Positions 37,047 to 49,087 of a DNA stretch of 64,000 nt are shown one piece after another. Within the stretch, counting starts at the first letter, position 1; each line of letters begins with the position of its first letter. The stretch is from Paramacrobiotus metropolitanus (taxonomy: Eukaryota > Tardigrada > Eutardigrada > Parachela > Macrobiotidae). The position numbers and the translations under genes were made by a program. The notes under the pieces are model-generated. The model worked only from the letters and a program-made list of their open reading frames with translations. It ran no database searches and had not been told where the DNA came from. The stretch is from assembly GCF_019649055.1 (NCBI RefSeq), contig NW_026570292.1, positions 372,001-436,000 of the forward strand, written 5' to 3'.

Positions 37047-40000
37047 ATGTCATCGGAACAACCCCAACCCTGTGCTGAATCGGCCAGCGTCCGCTCTTCT
37101 GTGGAGGGCGCTTTGACGGAGCGACTCGCTATCGGACTGCAGGAGCTGAAGAGCAGTGGAGTGCTGTGCGACGTGGTGCTGAAAGGCGCGGAAGAGTCAG
37201 CCGTCGGGATTCCCTGTCATCGTCTGGTGCTCAGCGCCCAGAGCAGCTACTTTCGCACCATGTTTGCGTCGGATTGGAAGGAGTCTGCTGAAAAAGAGAT
37301 TCGGCTGCGGAATATCTCCAGCAACACGCTGCAGAAGTAGGTGCTAAATTTTACTACGATGCCAACATCCGAAAGCCTCAAATTACCCTTATTCGTACTT
37401 AAAATTAATATTTACCTTACTTTGTCTTTGCACATCACTATAAATAATGAGAGTTAATATCCTGTTAATTTTTGCTTTTCTTGAACGAATTTTTAAATTG
37501 AAAAGTATAAAATGGCACAGTATTCGTGAAAGTTTTCTTTGTCACTTTGTGTGTCTCAGGTTGGTCGATTATGCGTACACAGTGATGATTCCGATTGATG
37601 ATGGCAATGTGCAGCCACTTCTCGCTGCGGCGATATTTTTTGACTTCTCTCCCGTCGCTACGCTGTGCTGGAATTATTTGGAAGAGCACATGGATGTGTC
37701 CAGTTATCTGCAGGTGTATTCGTTGGCCAAGATGCATAATAATCCGCGTTTGGCTGAGAAGACCAAAGGGTTCGTGTTGCACCATTTCGTGAAGATTGCA
37801 CAAAGCGCTGAATTCTTGCTCGTCGATGCGGCAACGGTAAGTTTTGGTTTCTTGGGACACTCAGAAACTTGAAATTGTGTGAGTGCGGTCATTACGCGGA
37901 TGTCCTTGATATTATACAGATTACAAGAAACAGCCTCGGCTTCGCCTCCGCGTTTCTTGGGTTCTAAACTCCTAGGCCGGTTTACGGATTGTTAACTTAG
38001 AACGGATAAATCTGAAGAGCTCGATAACAAAAATTTTATAAGAAAATGGATGTTTTAGTTTCGTGCAGTCGAACGCAATTACTTTGACTTTACAGATCAT
38101 TTTTTAGTAAATTTTCGTAGCGAAACCCCATCCGAATCTAATCACCCACGAGAGTACCACATTACAAACTAAAAGGACGCTAAGTCTGGACAATGGTGCT
38201 CCCACTAAGGACTTAGCGGGCCCTGTTCTATTTTGCTCAGTAATATTGCAGTTTGGTCATACGTTCACCTAACGGGCTCCGTGCACTGGATAGCATTGGT
38301 AGCTCGGTCACCCATCTACCTAACGGGATCTATGCACTGGACAGTAGTGGTAACTCGGTCACGCGTTCACCTAACGGGATCTATGCAATGGACAATATTG
38401 GTAACTCGGTCACTAGACAGTAGTGGTAGCTCGGTCACTAGATCACTTAACGGAGTTTGTGCACTGGACAGTAGTGGTACGGTACATCGGTCACTAGATC
38501 ACTTAACGGAGTTTGTGCACTGGACAGTAGTGGTAGCTCGGTCCCTAGATCTCTTAACGCAGTTCGTGCACTAGACGGTAGTGGTAGCTCGGTCCCTAGA
38601 TCACTTAACGGAGTTTGTGCACTGGACAGTAGTGGTAGCTCGGTCCCTAGATCTCTTAACGCAGTTCGTGCACTAGACGGTAGTGGTAGCTCGGTCCCTA
38701 GATCACTTAATGGAGTTTGTGCACTGGACAGTAGTGGTAGATCGGTCACTAGATCACTTAACGGAGTTCGTGCACTTGACAGTAGTGGTAGCTCGGTCAC
38801 GCGTTCACCTAACGGGCTCTGTGCACTGGACAGTATTGGTAGCTCGGTCACCCATCTACCTAACGGGATCTATGCGCTAGACAGTAGTGGTAGCTTGGTC
38901 ACTAGATCACTTAACGGAGTTTGTGCACTGGACAGTAGTGGTATCTCAGTCACTCTTTCACCTAACGGGTTCTGGGCACTGGACAGTATTGGTAGCTCGG
39001 TCACTTACTCACCTAGCGGTTTTTTGACGCACTCAATCACTAGGTGAGTGACTGACCGAGCCCCACCTGTCCAGTAAGAAAAATCGCTAGGTAAGGAGAA
39101 AAATCGCTAGGTGAGGAAGTAACCCTGCTACAACTACTGTCCAGTGCACAGAGCCCGTTAGGTGAGCAAGAGCAAAGCCCGCTCGATGATTTTCTCACCT
39201 AGAAATTCCGCTCAGTGGGCAGTTATGGTTTTTTCGGCCACTCACTTGTCTAGTGATTTTTCTTACTGGTCAGTGGTGGTAGCTCGGTCACCCACTCATC
39301 TAGAGATTCCGCTCAGTGGTCGGTGATAGTGTTTCGGTCACTCACTCGTCCAGTGATTTTTCGTATTGATTTTATATTTGATATTTTATACATTTTATAT
39401 CGGTTGATTTTAAACGTGTTTCGAGCTCGGCAACACCGGCAGCAATGTTTGAATAACGCGAGTGTTTGAATAAGTACAATAGTTTATTTATTTTTCGGTT
39501 TAATTAGTGTGATAATTATGTCAATTGGTATTTTGTATTGTATCTAGGCAAATATTTCTAAGTTTCAAGGTGACCTTTAAAATGGGTTGGATCAATCTGG
39601 TCTTGATGCCGGCTCGATATTTTCATAAAAAAAAAACACATGCCGGCCACTTCTGAACTATCCCGGATCTAATGGCGTTGTCCGTTTATCCAGAAGTTTT
39701 ATGATTATAGAGATCTCAAAACTATGGGGCGCCGCGCGTAGTATAGATCTTGTACTTAATAATAACATGAGAACAAACATGCTAACATAAAGTAGGTACA
39801 AGACAAGACAACTTTATTCTCCCAGATTTCTTCTAGCAGGGGCACACCATGCGTTGTGCCGTATAATTAATAATTAATGATTTAAGAAAGAGAGTCAGAA
39901 CAATTTGAGCATACCTAACACTGGTAATGTTAATAAAATAACAAGTGCCGGTCGCGCTAGCGCGCGACCAGTTGTGTTTGAGGTATGGAAGAATGAAAGA

Positions 40001-43000
40001 AATACAAAATATACTCGTACTTCGTAACAGCAATAAAAAAAATTTTGAGAAATATTTCAAACATAAAAACCTCTGCGAGGCCAGCTACGAAAATATTTTA
40101 AACATGTAGAAATGTGGAAGTTTATTGATTTTCAAGCTTTCCGGTTAAATTCGACCAGTTTTATGAAAACTGTGAAAAGCCTCCGTAATTTTTCTTTTTT
40201 CATGGTTCTTTTTAACGTTTTTAATGTAACTTTATACTGCCGATCCAAAGTACTTACTGAAAACTTGAATTTTTGGGATAATAATTAAACGGTGATAAAA
40301 TGGATGGAGTGGATCATTTACACGATGCCCATAAAAAAACATTTTTCAGCGCAGAATTGATGGAAACTTGTGGGGAACAGTTAACGGTCGCCCAAGGTGA
40401 CCTCGCATGCTGCATCTTTTGCTACTACTGTAATTGTAAGATTTTTCAGCCATCAGTCAAGTTCTTCGGTATATATTAAAATAAAATAAATACATATTTA
40501 GCAGATTTCGAGGTAAGTGAATGCCCAAGCTACCACCAGTATCACAGCCGTACGAGAGTCAATACAAAAACAGGCCGCGGGCCGGCCTTTAGATATTTAG
40601 GAATTACATATAAATTAGACAATTAAGACCGTGAGATATTAAGGTACTCAGACATTTCTAGACATTTTGAAATTTCGAAACTCTGGAGGCTCAAAAAATT
40701 AGAGGTAACGGCCCCGCTGCGCGGGGCCGAGTCGAAATATTTAGAAATATTTAGAAATCCTTGAAATGTAAAAGCTTTGGAGGCGACTTTGGTGGAAAAA
40801 TTTGTAGTTATTTTGAGGTATCCGAACGTGTTTTTAAAAGCGCCTTAAAGGTTTTAAGAATTTATTACAAAATTACAATTACAATTTTGATGGAATTGAC
40901 AATTTAAATACTCGTAACTATACAGATCTGTAGTTTAGGTTGCTAAGCTGCGAAACTTGTATTTGCTTACTCGATACGTTTCCAGAATTTACTGGAAATT
41001 TCTAAGAACTTGAAACGCTAAGTACAGGAAGTTTGAAAGGGATTTTGAAAACGTTTCGGAAACCAAAATTTTTCTCCAAGCTGCAGGTAGGAAGCTTTGG
41101 AAGGTGCTCTATTTTATAAAATTAATAACTTAATGGAAAAATCAATGTTGATTTAGGAGATAATTTCCAAAAGTAACAACCTTTAAGTACTGACTACCTT
41201 TAAGTACTATCTGTACAACTTTTAAAAATTTTTTCAGACCTTCTCCAAAACTCAAGATTTTTTTTAAGATAAAGGTAGGAACGTTTCTGCAATGCTCTAT
41301 TTTATAAAATTATCAACTTATTGAAAAAATCAATCTTGATTTAGGAGATAATTTCCAAAAATAAGGACGTAAGGATATTTGAATCTATTGATAATAATAC
41401 ACATAACAGAGTACGTTAACATAGGCAGAAGAGAATAGAACGCAAATTTTGTGAATTTAGCTGCATTATATGTGTACATTAACGCTTCACGGAGGCAACA
41501 GTAACATTTCTCCGCTAAATACTTTGCGGCTATCTTTCAAGACCTGGTTAAAAAAATTGCCTAAACAAAAGAACAACGTTTTCTCTTTCTCCGTAGTATG
41601 TTCCGCATTGTTTCTGTCAGGCCGCCCTCGGGTACTGCAAGGCCAAAGGCAGCTAGGCGCTCCTGTAGCTTCTCTTTTTGTGGGGAATATGCCGGGCATT
41701 CATTTAGAGCATGACACTCGTCCTCCACAACCCCGCAGAAGTTACATAGTCGTTCCTCTCGCGGTAAACCGCTCCATCTTCCTGTCTCCACAGCAAAGTA
41801 GTGACCGGAAGTCAGTATTTTCACCCAGCTTCCGCTAATCCTCATAGACATGGTTTGCAGTAGGTGCACTTCTCCGCTCTCCGGTAGACACTGAAACATA
41901 AAGTGCAACCTGCTCCTGGCAGCATTATCCTGTACCGATTTAAACAAATTCGTCCGGAATTTTTGCTCGAGTCTCGTTATTATATCATCTGAATTCGGTT
42001 TCGCTAACTGTTAACAAATTTTTTGGACGGGGTTTGCTAAAATTAATTTTGATCTCATCCGGAAATTCTTTAAGCGCTTTTTTTAACCAACATCGCGATC
42101 TGCTTTTTTGCAATCAAAATACTTTCTTCGAATGCCGCTCGTAGAAGAGTGCCTGAATTTGCGCGGCTGAGCTTTTCGAAGAAGCGCATCTGCTGTCTAA
42201 TTTGTCTCAGACTTAGTGCGTTAGATTCGAAAGATAGAGAATCGCATCGGTGTTCGTGGTGCTTCGGAGGCTGATAGTCCGTTTCGCAAAGTTGATTTGT
42301 ACTTTATCGGTTTCGAAGTTTTTACCGCATAATCCCGACCCGCATGTCGCTATACTTCCTACAACCGCTTCAAAAATCGTTTGCGCAGTTTTCCACGTAC
42401 ACCCAGTTTCTAACCCTGAAAGTTTCTGTACTGCCATATTATAACCCCTCTTAAGGGAAGTGGGCCGGTACATGGTGCTAAATTCCTGTACATGCACGAA
42501 AACTTACACTTTCGCGCACTCCCAAACACATTTTTGTTTCTGATTATGATATTTTGTAGCCAGAAGATTTGTATAAAGCGGCGTGAAAACCGTTTGTGCG
42601 CGCAACATCCGGTTCGGGAGTTATGGCTGCTAGAAAATTCCAAAAAGTTTAAATGCGTTCAGGTGTACCAGAAGTCTTATTATGGGCCGATCTCCCTCAA
42701 ATTTTGCACGTAAATGCACATAACCATGAAGATAGTTTTTACACCGATCCACTGTTCTAGCATGTTTTTCAAATTTTAAAATGAATTTCAAAAATTTTAA
42801 AATTCATTTTAAAATTTGAAAAAACTCATGGAACTCTGGATCGGTGTAAAAACGATCTTCATGGACATGCGCATTTACGTGCAAAATTTGAGGGAGATCG
42901 GTCTATAATGAGACTGTTGGTACACCTGAACGCATTTAAACTTTTTGGAATTTCCTAACAGCCATAACTCCCGAACCGGATGTTGCGCGCACAAACGGTT

Positions 43001-46000
43001 TTCACGCCAGTGTATACAAATTTTCTGGCTACAAAATGTCATAATCAGAAACAAAAATGTATGTGGGAGTGCGCGAAAGTGTAAGTCTTCGTGCATGTAC
43101 ACGAATTTGGTACCATGTACCGGCCCACTTCCCTTAACTCGCTCTGCTAAATGTTTAGCTGACTTTTTAAGGTCACATTGCTCGTTCAGCACGAAGCCCA
43201 GATACCTAAATTCTTGAACCTGCTCTAGGTACAGAGTACATGCAAATAGTGTACAATATCGTGACATTTTTTTAATTGGATTTGCGTTTTTTTAAATCCT
43301 TTTCGCTGCTCGTTTGGTTTTTAAATAATTGGACATTAACGACATAATAAGAGAAACGCCGGCGATTGTGTTGGGGCATGTGGCCAGCCTCAGCTATACA
43401 CCGTAGCCGGTCCGACTAACTTTTTATCGTTTATCGGCACACCTAGATACGTACAGACTGCTTGCACTTGCTTTACCATCCGCTCGCACGCTGTGCTTGC
43501 TGGTTTCCCACACATGAAAAAATCATCGAGAAAATGTAGGAACGCATCACTACACGTCTTAAAAATCCACTCAAGTAAACCAGCAAATTTATCGAAAAGG
43601 TATGGACCCGACCGAAGACCGAATGAAATGACTATATCGTAGTAAAACTTCCCCTCCCATTGATACCCTAGCAAATGCCAATCCTCTTGCCTAACCGGTA
43701 AAATTCTGAAGGCACTTTCAACGTCGATTTTTGCCATAAGCGAGCCCCTTCCCTGCCGCATTACTAGTTCTACCGCATCGTCTACGCCTACATATTTTAA
43801 TGAGTACTTATCTTTTTGGATGTAGTCGTTGACACTGCATCCAAACGGTTGTGACAGATCCATAATGACGCGGTGTCCTAAAGGCCGCTTCGGGCGCAGT
43901 CCCAGTGGGTTGGTGACAAAATGCAGATAGGGCTCAGTAGGAAACGGGCCTCTCGCGTGGTTTGCCTGCACTTCTTTGGCGATCATCGACGCTATAACCT
44001 GCGGATCATCTAATGCTGAGCGGGCATTACAAGTAAAGCGGCGAAACTGCGGGCCCAAGTAGCCGACCGCGAAACCAAACCTAAAGCCCTGCAAGAGGAA
44101 ACAAACAGTTTCGCGATCGTTATTGTGTACCAATAACTCAGCGAGTCTCTCGACGGAGACCGGTGTGGTCACTTCCGGGTTTGGCATTGTGACCGTTGCC
44201 ATGCTTATGCTGAGCTGCATCGTGTTCGGCGACGGGGTGGTCGGTGGCGCGGCATACTGCGCACTTGTGGCTGTAGGGACAGTTAGCTCCTCTGGTGCAT
44301 CTCCCGTTATTCCAGTTCCTGCACAGGTCTGGCGGGATGTGTCGAAAGGGCCGATCCGCCTTGATGTCCTGTCGACCCTGTGCTGAGAATTGGAGCTTCT
44401 TGGCACAGTCCTGCTCGGTATGGTCCGCGATCACGCACTCGCGGCATAGCTGGAGATGTGCGCGATGTGGGAGGCGAGCGACGCAGCGGTCCAGTAGGTT
44501 TCGGTCAAGCCGGTACCAGTCGTCATAGCTTGTGTCGCGGGTGCGGCCGGCACGGAAGGTTTTATCGTACTATAGCCACACTGCAGCCGTGTACGTGCCC
44601 GTCAGGTTGGTGATGGTAGCCTGGTATGAGTCTAACGGATCTCTAAGCTCAGGATGATAATGACTACGTACACGACGAAAAACAATGAACGCTTCGCACC
44701 ACAATGTAAAGGATGTAATCGTGACCTTTCGCGGTTTAGAATCAGATAGTACAAAATCACTATCTCTAATCTCGATCTTAGCTTCGCCCTGGATTGGTGA
44801 CATAATGCTATTCGCCCGCAGCAGCTTGTCTAAATCGACATTAACCGTAAGGTCATACAGTTCTTCCAGACATTTATCACTAACAAGAGGAAACCCAGCC
44901 GGCAATGGTGGTGGTTTCTTACTGTTTGTGGCTCCTGCGCTTGTGCCCGCGGACGTCGATGGGGACAGATCGTTGACCTTTTGTGTTAGCTGGGTGAGAT
45001 GATTCTGCTGGGAGAGCATCAACTGAATAAGCATGGCGGTTTCCGTTGGCTGGGACTGGACGGCCGTTGGAGGCGTGGAAGGACCCGGTAAAAGCTGTAC
45101 CTCCGGGTTCTTCTGTGCCAGCAGTGACTCCAAATGCTGTCTGGCGGCGGTAACCTGGGCATCGATGCTGACTGTGGTTCTCGTGCTTACCGTGGCGTTG
45201 CTGTTAGCAGGACATTCGCCCGAGTTGGGAATCATCTGCGCCCGTGGACGTCCCTTGCTGGTCGCTTTGCCGGTGGTTGGAGAGCGTTGGCGTTGGTTCT
45301 TCTACCTCGTCTCCCCTACATCGCGATGTTAAATGGCAGTGGAATAACTTCCAGTAGTTGAAAGGTCACATTTAAGCGTTAACTGTTGCAAAAATTATTC
45401 AATCCGACACGCGTGCAAACCGAATGAAATGACATCCATCACCCAACGCACATGAACAATCTTTCGCGAAATGCTATCAAAGTAAATAGGTTAACTCCCG
45501 CTGCCAGTGAAAGGGACGGAGAGGTAATAGAGGATTGGACAGGCATAACTGGCGATGGACAGGCAAGGGCGGGATCAACTGCAACGACAAAGGGCAGGCA
45601 GGCGATCCGCTGGTAAACAGGACGATTCCGCATTCCACGGAGATAGAGAGGAGGTAGTCATCAGGTCCGTGCGAAGTCCAAGCAATTGTCCATTAATGCC
45701 CTGCTTTAACGAGAAATCAGGTTGGCCGGCGTTTCTCTTACCGCGTTAAACAAAGTTAGCGCACCGGCGCAAACTTCCATTTTTATCTCCCGGTATACTA
45801 CATATTTATGTATTTTTGGAATAATTGTCATTTTGTGTTAGACAAGGTTTTTGCATCGGATTTGTTTGAAATGCTAATAGTTGCTTGCGGGTTTGGTATT
45901 CAAGAGTCCAGAATTGGTTTTGAGACTTCTGCACTCTTGGTGTTTTTCGCGTATTTTAGATCGTCGAGCTGGCAGCATCTCATGACTTGTGCGTTGAAAG

Positions 46001-47990
46001 TGAGGACCAAGTGTTTGAGGCAGTGAAGCGTTGGTGTGAATACGACCAGAGTGGACGTCAAACGCAGCTGTCGGATGTTCTGCAGTACATCCGTGTTCCA
46101 TTTCTCTCTCCCAGGCGTTTGGAAAACTATTTTTTGGTTCTTCTTAATGGCTTCATGGGCTCTAGCGCTGTGCATAGTCCACCTCAGTCTACGGTTATCC
46201 AAGAACTACCCGGCCGGAGAAGCGAAGCAATAGCATCTCGATGTCGGCCTCGAGAATCATACGGTAGGCCGAAGAACATGACAGTTTATTACAAATTTTT
46301 TGTTGCTGTATCAGAATAAACTATTATGAGTGACTTGTTTCATGAATCATGGCAAATTCATTGTATCAGGATCGCGATCATGTGAAACGACGAGTACAGA
46401 TCCAATACAGATATGCAGTTATTGAAAACATGGTATCGCTGTATCACGGAAGAGATTTAATGGTTTTTTGAATTTTTGTCCTTGTGTGCTGTCTGCAGGC
46501 TTACAAAAATTGACTTGGAGTGGTTGTAATTTAATAATAAGGTTATCGTGGTGCTCGCATGTAGTTTAATAAGTGCTGTGTTTAATAAGTTCTCATGTGT
46601 GCTTTTCATCGTGATGCTTCATAATTTTTCTGCCTCTCATCCTCATCCATTTTGGTACTTCGTTTGTACTTGTATTTCGATACTTATTAGGTTAATCATC
46701 ATGTTGATCGTTGCCACTAGTTTTCTTGGGTGAGTATATCGTTATTTTTAACTTAGGTTGGCCGAAAGTGGTCGTATGTGCTGGTGGCTGGGATCATGAA
46801 TTGAACAGAATGGATGCAGTACAAGTTTTCAGTCCATCGATGTCGGCCGTCTGGCTCCTCGACAGATCAAAACTCCCGCAGGCCGTTGCTGGATGTAGCA
46901 TGGTGGTTACGGAAAACAACTCGCTTGTCATCTGTGGCGGATTCGAAGAGAATGATGTATATATCACGAAGCGAGTCTGCCAACTGGACTTGTTTCGGAA
47001 TGAGTGTACTGATCTGGCACCGATGTCAGTCAGTCGTGCTGGTGGTGGCGCCGCTACTCTTAAAGGCGGTATTTACGTTGTTGGTGGCCTAAATGCCGAA
47101 GATAATATTCTGGCAGACATGGAATGTTATGACTCGGAACAAGGCACTTGGCAGTCTGTGGCTGGCCTGCCGTTTCCTTTAATATTTTTTGCCTTGGTTG
47201 CTTCCAAGGACCGGCTGTACGTTTTTGGAGGGAACGCACAACTAGACTCAGGGCCTCTTAACTCGACCTTCTGTTACGATCCACAAGTAAATGCGTGGAG
47301 TAAACTGGCTGACATGCCAACGGCGCGACGACAGTGCAGGGCTTGTATTGGTTCGAATGGCTTGATTTACGTTATCGGTGGTAAGAAAAACAGAAGTGTT
47401 AAATTTTTCTGAGTAAGTAGTAGTTATAAAGTGGAGATCCGGAAGCCGTGTCTGGCTTTGCAGGTTGGGATTCTGACCAAACTTCGCGCTGTGTAGAGGC
47501 TTACGATCCTGTCAGCAATCAGTGGTCGAAGAAGAGTAAGTAAATTTAAGCCTGTGGTAGACGTATTGAAGGTACTCATACCGTAGACTGCTATTGAATC
47601 ATGTGTACATGCGAATTCAATTTTATGCTGTAAACATGTCTTAGCCATTTTTTGGGTGCAGGCGATACAATCAACGAGCACGGCGCAGCTGGATGTGCGT
47701 ATGTGGATGGCAAGATTTACGTTCTGGGTGGGTGTTCCGATACTACCGATTCAGATATCGAGGTGTACGACGAGGATGCAGATGTGTGGAGCCTACTTCC
47801 CTGCCGATTACCAGCGGCCAAAGCGGACTTCGGTTGTGCCGTTATGACTGTGAAACATGGTAAATTGCTTAACGAATGCTGTGATTTTGGTGATTGAAAG
47901 TGCACTCATTAAAGTTGGTTATCTTGATTTTTAATTAAAACTCTGTGAACAGGTGATAATCAGCTGAATTTGAACTTTACTCAACAATGA
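37047..47990 (+). CDS. BTB-BACK-Kelch protein (KLHL-type Cullin-3 adaptor)
   Basis: Exons 37047-37336, 37560-37836, 45960-46263, 46757-47380, 47464-47535, 47662-47859 and 47953-47990 encode 600 aa, the usual KLHL length. An N-terminal BTB domain (LCDVVLKG, CHRLVLSAQSSYF, FRTMF) is followed by BACK (SEDQVFEAVKRW, LLSPRRLENYF-like end) and Kelch blades with paired Gly (VVCAGG, LVICGG, IYVVGG, LYVFGG, IYVIGG, IYVLGG). Such proteins dimerise through BTB, bind Cullin-3 and recruit substrates through the Kelch propeller for ubiquitination in the cytosol. Reading through the last donor would end at 47897 instead and happens to give the same length. Intron 2 is about 8.1 kb and packed with repeats, while the other introns are 82-493 bp. 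A partial paralog starts at 62204. The substrate is unknown. Confidence 0.88.
38233..39360. repeat. 51-bp minisatellite array in BTB-Kelch intron 2
   Basis: Tandem units of about 51 bp (core GCACTGGACAGTAGTGGTAG then CTCGGTCACTAGATCACTTA) run from about 38233 to 39020. Because 51 is a multiple of 3, long spurious frames with a 17-residue period appear on both strands. Around 39050-39180 the unit is present in inverted orientation, then direct again to about 39360, so the array contains an inversion. No coding role. Confidence 0.9.
39361..41560. other. AT-rich intronic sequence without gene
   Basis: Part of BTB-Kelch intron 2. Two short GC-rich palindromes stand out (about 39951-39972, GGTCGCGC/GCGCGACC, and about 40709-40730, GGCCCCGC/GCGGGGCC). 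A partly repeated block is seen near 41090-41180 and 41260-41360 (shared AATTTCCAAAA and TTGATTTAGGAGATAA). Nothing coding. Confidence 0.55.
41561..43267 (-). mobile_element. decayed non-LTR retrotransposon 3' region, split by a foldback element
   Basis: Three minus-strand segments read as consecutive pieces of a LINE ORF2. The first has thumb-like LGFVLNEQCDLKKSAKHLAE (about 43250-43140), the second AVQKLSGLETGCTWKTA (42450-42213), and the third the C-terminal zinc-knuckle region ETGRWSGLPREERLCNFCG with EDECHALNECP (41947-41561). The first two are separated by the palindromic insertion at 42455-43133. Frames are broken between segments, so it is a dead copy unrelated to the intact LINE at 17.6 kb. 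Confidence 0.75.
42455..43133. mobile_element. 679-bp foldback (full-length palindrome) element flanked by TTAA
   Basis: The left arm, beginning GGGAAGTGGGCCGGTACATG, is matched almost base for base by the reverse complement of the right end. The two arms are about 330 bp each and meet in an AT-rich palindromic centre near 42775-42825. TTAA occurs immediately outside both ends (42451-42454 and 43134-43137), fitting a TTAA target-site duplication as made by piggyBac-type transposases. It interrupts the LINE relic, so it is the younger insertion. No protein is encoded. Confidence 0.85.
43390..44406 (-). CDS. DIRS-type reverse transcriptase, C-terminally truncated
   Basis: A 338-aa frame. The recognisable part starts around residue 105 with LLQGFRFGFAVGYLGPQ. 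It is followed by NPLGLRPKRPLGHRVIMDLS, NDYIQKDKYSLKY, AKIDVESAFRILPVRQEDW, SFGLRSGPYLFDKFA and the catalytic FLDDFF. This string is characteristic of DIRS/Ngaro reverse transcriptases. The preceding residues (1-100) overlap the gag frame in another phase and may be translated only by frameshift. The frame ends just past the palm (DKKLVGPATVYS), so connection and RNase H domains are missing. Likely inactive alone. Confidence 0.8.
   Translation of the reverse strand: MPRSSNSQHRVDRTSRRIGPFDTSRQTCAGTGITGDAPEELTVPTATSAQYAAPPTTPSPNTMQLSISMATVTMPNPEVTTPVSVERLAELLVHNNDRETVCFLLQGFRFGFAVGYLGPQFRRFTCNARSALDDPQVIASMIAKEVQANHARGPFPTEPYLHFVTNPLGLRPKRPLGHRVIMDLSQPFGCSVNDYIQKDKYSLKYVGVDDAVELVMRQGRGSLMAKIDVESAFRILPVRQEDWHLLGYQWEGKFYYDIVISFGLRSGPYLFDKFAGLLEWIFKTCSDAFLHFLDDFFMCGKPASTACERMVKQVQAVCTYLGVPINDKKLVGPATVYS
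44138..45235 (-). pseudogene. DIRS-like gag with one in-frame stop
   Basis: One frame runs from 45235 to 44138 but is interrupted by a TAG at 44570-44572. The N-terminal part is Ser/Thr/Pro/Gln-rich, then a globular region (LEELYDLTVNVDLDKLL) appears. After the stop the same frame continues with CRNWNNGRCTRGANCPYSH and a CAVCRATDH motif, a CCCH finger plus knuckle typical of DIRS gag proteins. The single stop could be recent. The reverse transcriptase frame overlaps its 3' end. Confidence 0.7.
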
Positions 47991-49080
47991 AATGGGATTG
48001 AAGAAAAGAAGTGCGGTTTGGAGCTTCCAGTGCAACGTTTTACGTGGAATTGTGTCTTTTGAGTTTGTTGTGATAAGTTTTCCAGGCTTAGGCCTTAAAT
48101 AACATTTACTTTGAAGCAGCTCTAATTAACTGGAAAAGAAGGCTGTTGCCTTTTAAGTTGCGCCCCAGAGTATGCGAGGAAGAGTGGCCTCCCCGTTCAC
48201 CCGTGCTCTGGCGGCTGTTATGTTGTTTTCTTGTTTTTTTGTGCTGTTTTTACCATCTACCAGATTCACAACCAGTAGATTTTTCCGTTGCTGTATTCCG
48301 TGGTCTGAGCCGTTTTCTCTGGCTTTTGCCCCGTAGAAATCTGCTGCGGTGACGTTTGAGGTGTTGTCAGTGACAGGGATTTAAAGGTATGGATTGTGCT
48401 GGCGTGTAGTCTCCGTTTCTGCTCGCCCAAAGTTGAACTAGCCTCTCTTCTCTTGTCAGAGGCGTTTTGGCTGTTTATGATTAAAATAAAGCAACACTAA
48501 AGAGGTCAAACAGGCTGGCTACGTCGGCTGGTCAGCATTATGAAAGATTTTTTGCTAACGATACCGTACTTTATTGGTAAATATCCAACTCTATACATAT
48601 ATGCAAATCTCTGGCTATGAATTAGTGTCGATTCAATTAAGTACACACAACTATAGGAACAGCCACAACCGATTTTACACACCGTTTTTACAGATACGTT
48701 AACTGGCAAAGAAATCAAACGAACTGCTGTGAGAATGCTAAAAACGTGATATTAATTATTGTATTACTGTCTTGGGAAGCAGCGCATTGCGCACCGCTCG
48801 CCGTGTGGAAGTATGACCTGTGCAGCGATGCGAGTTGCTAAAAATGTAGCAAACTACATAGCAATGCGATGTGAAAAAATGATAACCATATCGAGCAGTA
48901 CTTTGTCACAACCGCTATAGTAGTATTTAAATGATACTTCTTAGGCGGTAGCTCTTCGATAATTAAGCGAACCAGTCGTACACCCCTCAGTTCCCAGCTT
49001 TTCCTGACGTTATCAATGCATTCGTTCCCTTGTGCTGATCATATGCCGTTAAGCAAGCACTCGCGCGACACTCGCCAGAC
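47991..49080. other. intergenic, no gene recognised
   Basis: 3' flank of the BTB-Kelch gene. AATAAA-like sequence is present near 48484 (AAAATAAAGC). No coding exon found. Confidence 0.45.
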
Positions 49081-49087
49081 GTTGCTA

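Larger units (their letters stand above)
28359..37336 (+). repeat. segmental duplication, copy A (spacer, rGC2, BTB exon 1)
   Basis: Order and sequence match 50110-62493: spacer, 22-exon rGC gene, 3' spacer, BTB first exon. Coding exons are nearly identical in length in both copies (only rGC exon 1 differs, by one codon). Differences are concentrated in transposon insertions: this copy carries a MITE in rGC intron 1 and another upstream of the BTB gene. Confidence 0.85.
43348..45740 (-). mobile_element. truncated DIRS-like retrotransposon bounded by 16-bp inverted repeats
   Basis: TAAGAGAAACGCCGGC at 43348-43363 is repeated perfectly in inverse orientation at 45725-45740. Between them, on the minus strand, lie a gag-like frame with a CCCH/zinc-knuckle region and a DIRS-type reverse transcriptase that stops soon after the catalytic motif. 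RNase H, methyltransferase and tyrosine recombinase regions expected of DIRS elements are absent, so this 2.4-kb unit is an internally deleted, non-autonomous derivative. It sits in BTB-Kelch intron 2, antisense to the gene. Confidence 0.75.

Noticed and set aside
38447-38851. Minus-strand frame with a 17-residue repeat (LPLLSSAQTPLSDLGTE)
   Set aside because: It results from the 51-bp minisatellite, whose period is a multiple of three; there is no start context, no splice support, and the opposite strand is equally open.
38233-39020. Possible CRISPR-like array
   Set aside because: The repeats are directly adjacent tandem units without unique spacers, in a eukaryotic intron.
42492-43217. Paired similar frames on opposite strands (73-130 codons)
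   Set aside because: They are the two arms of the 679-bp palindrome read on each strand, not two genes.
45033-45361. Plus-strand frames of 75-99 codons
   Set aside because: Shadows of the DIRS-like gag frame on the other strand.
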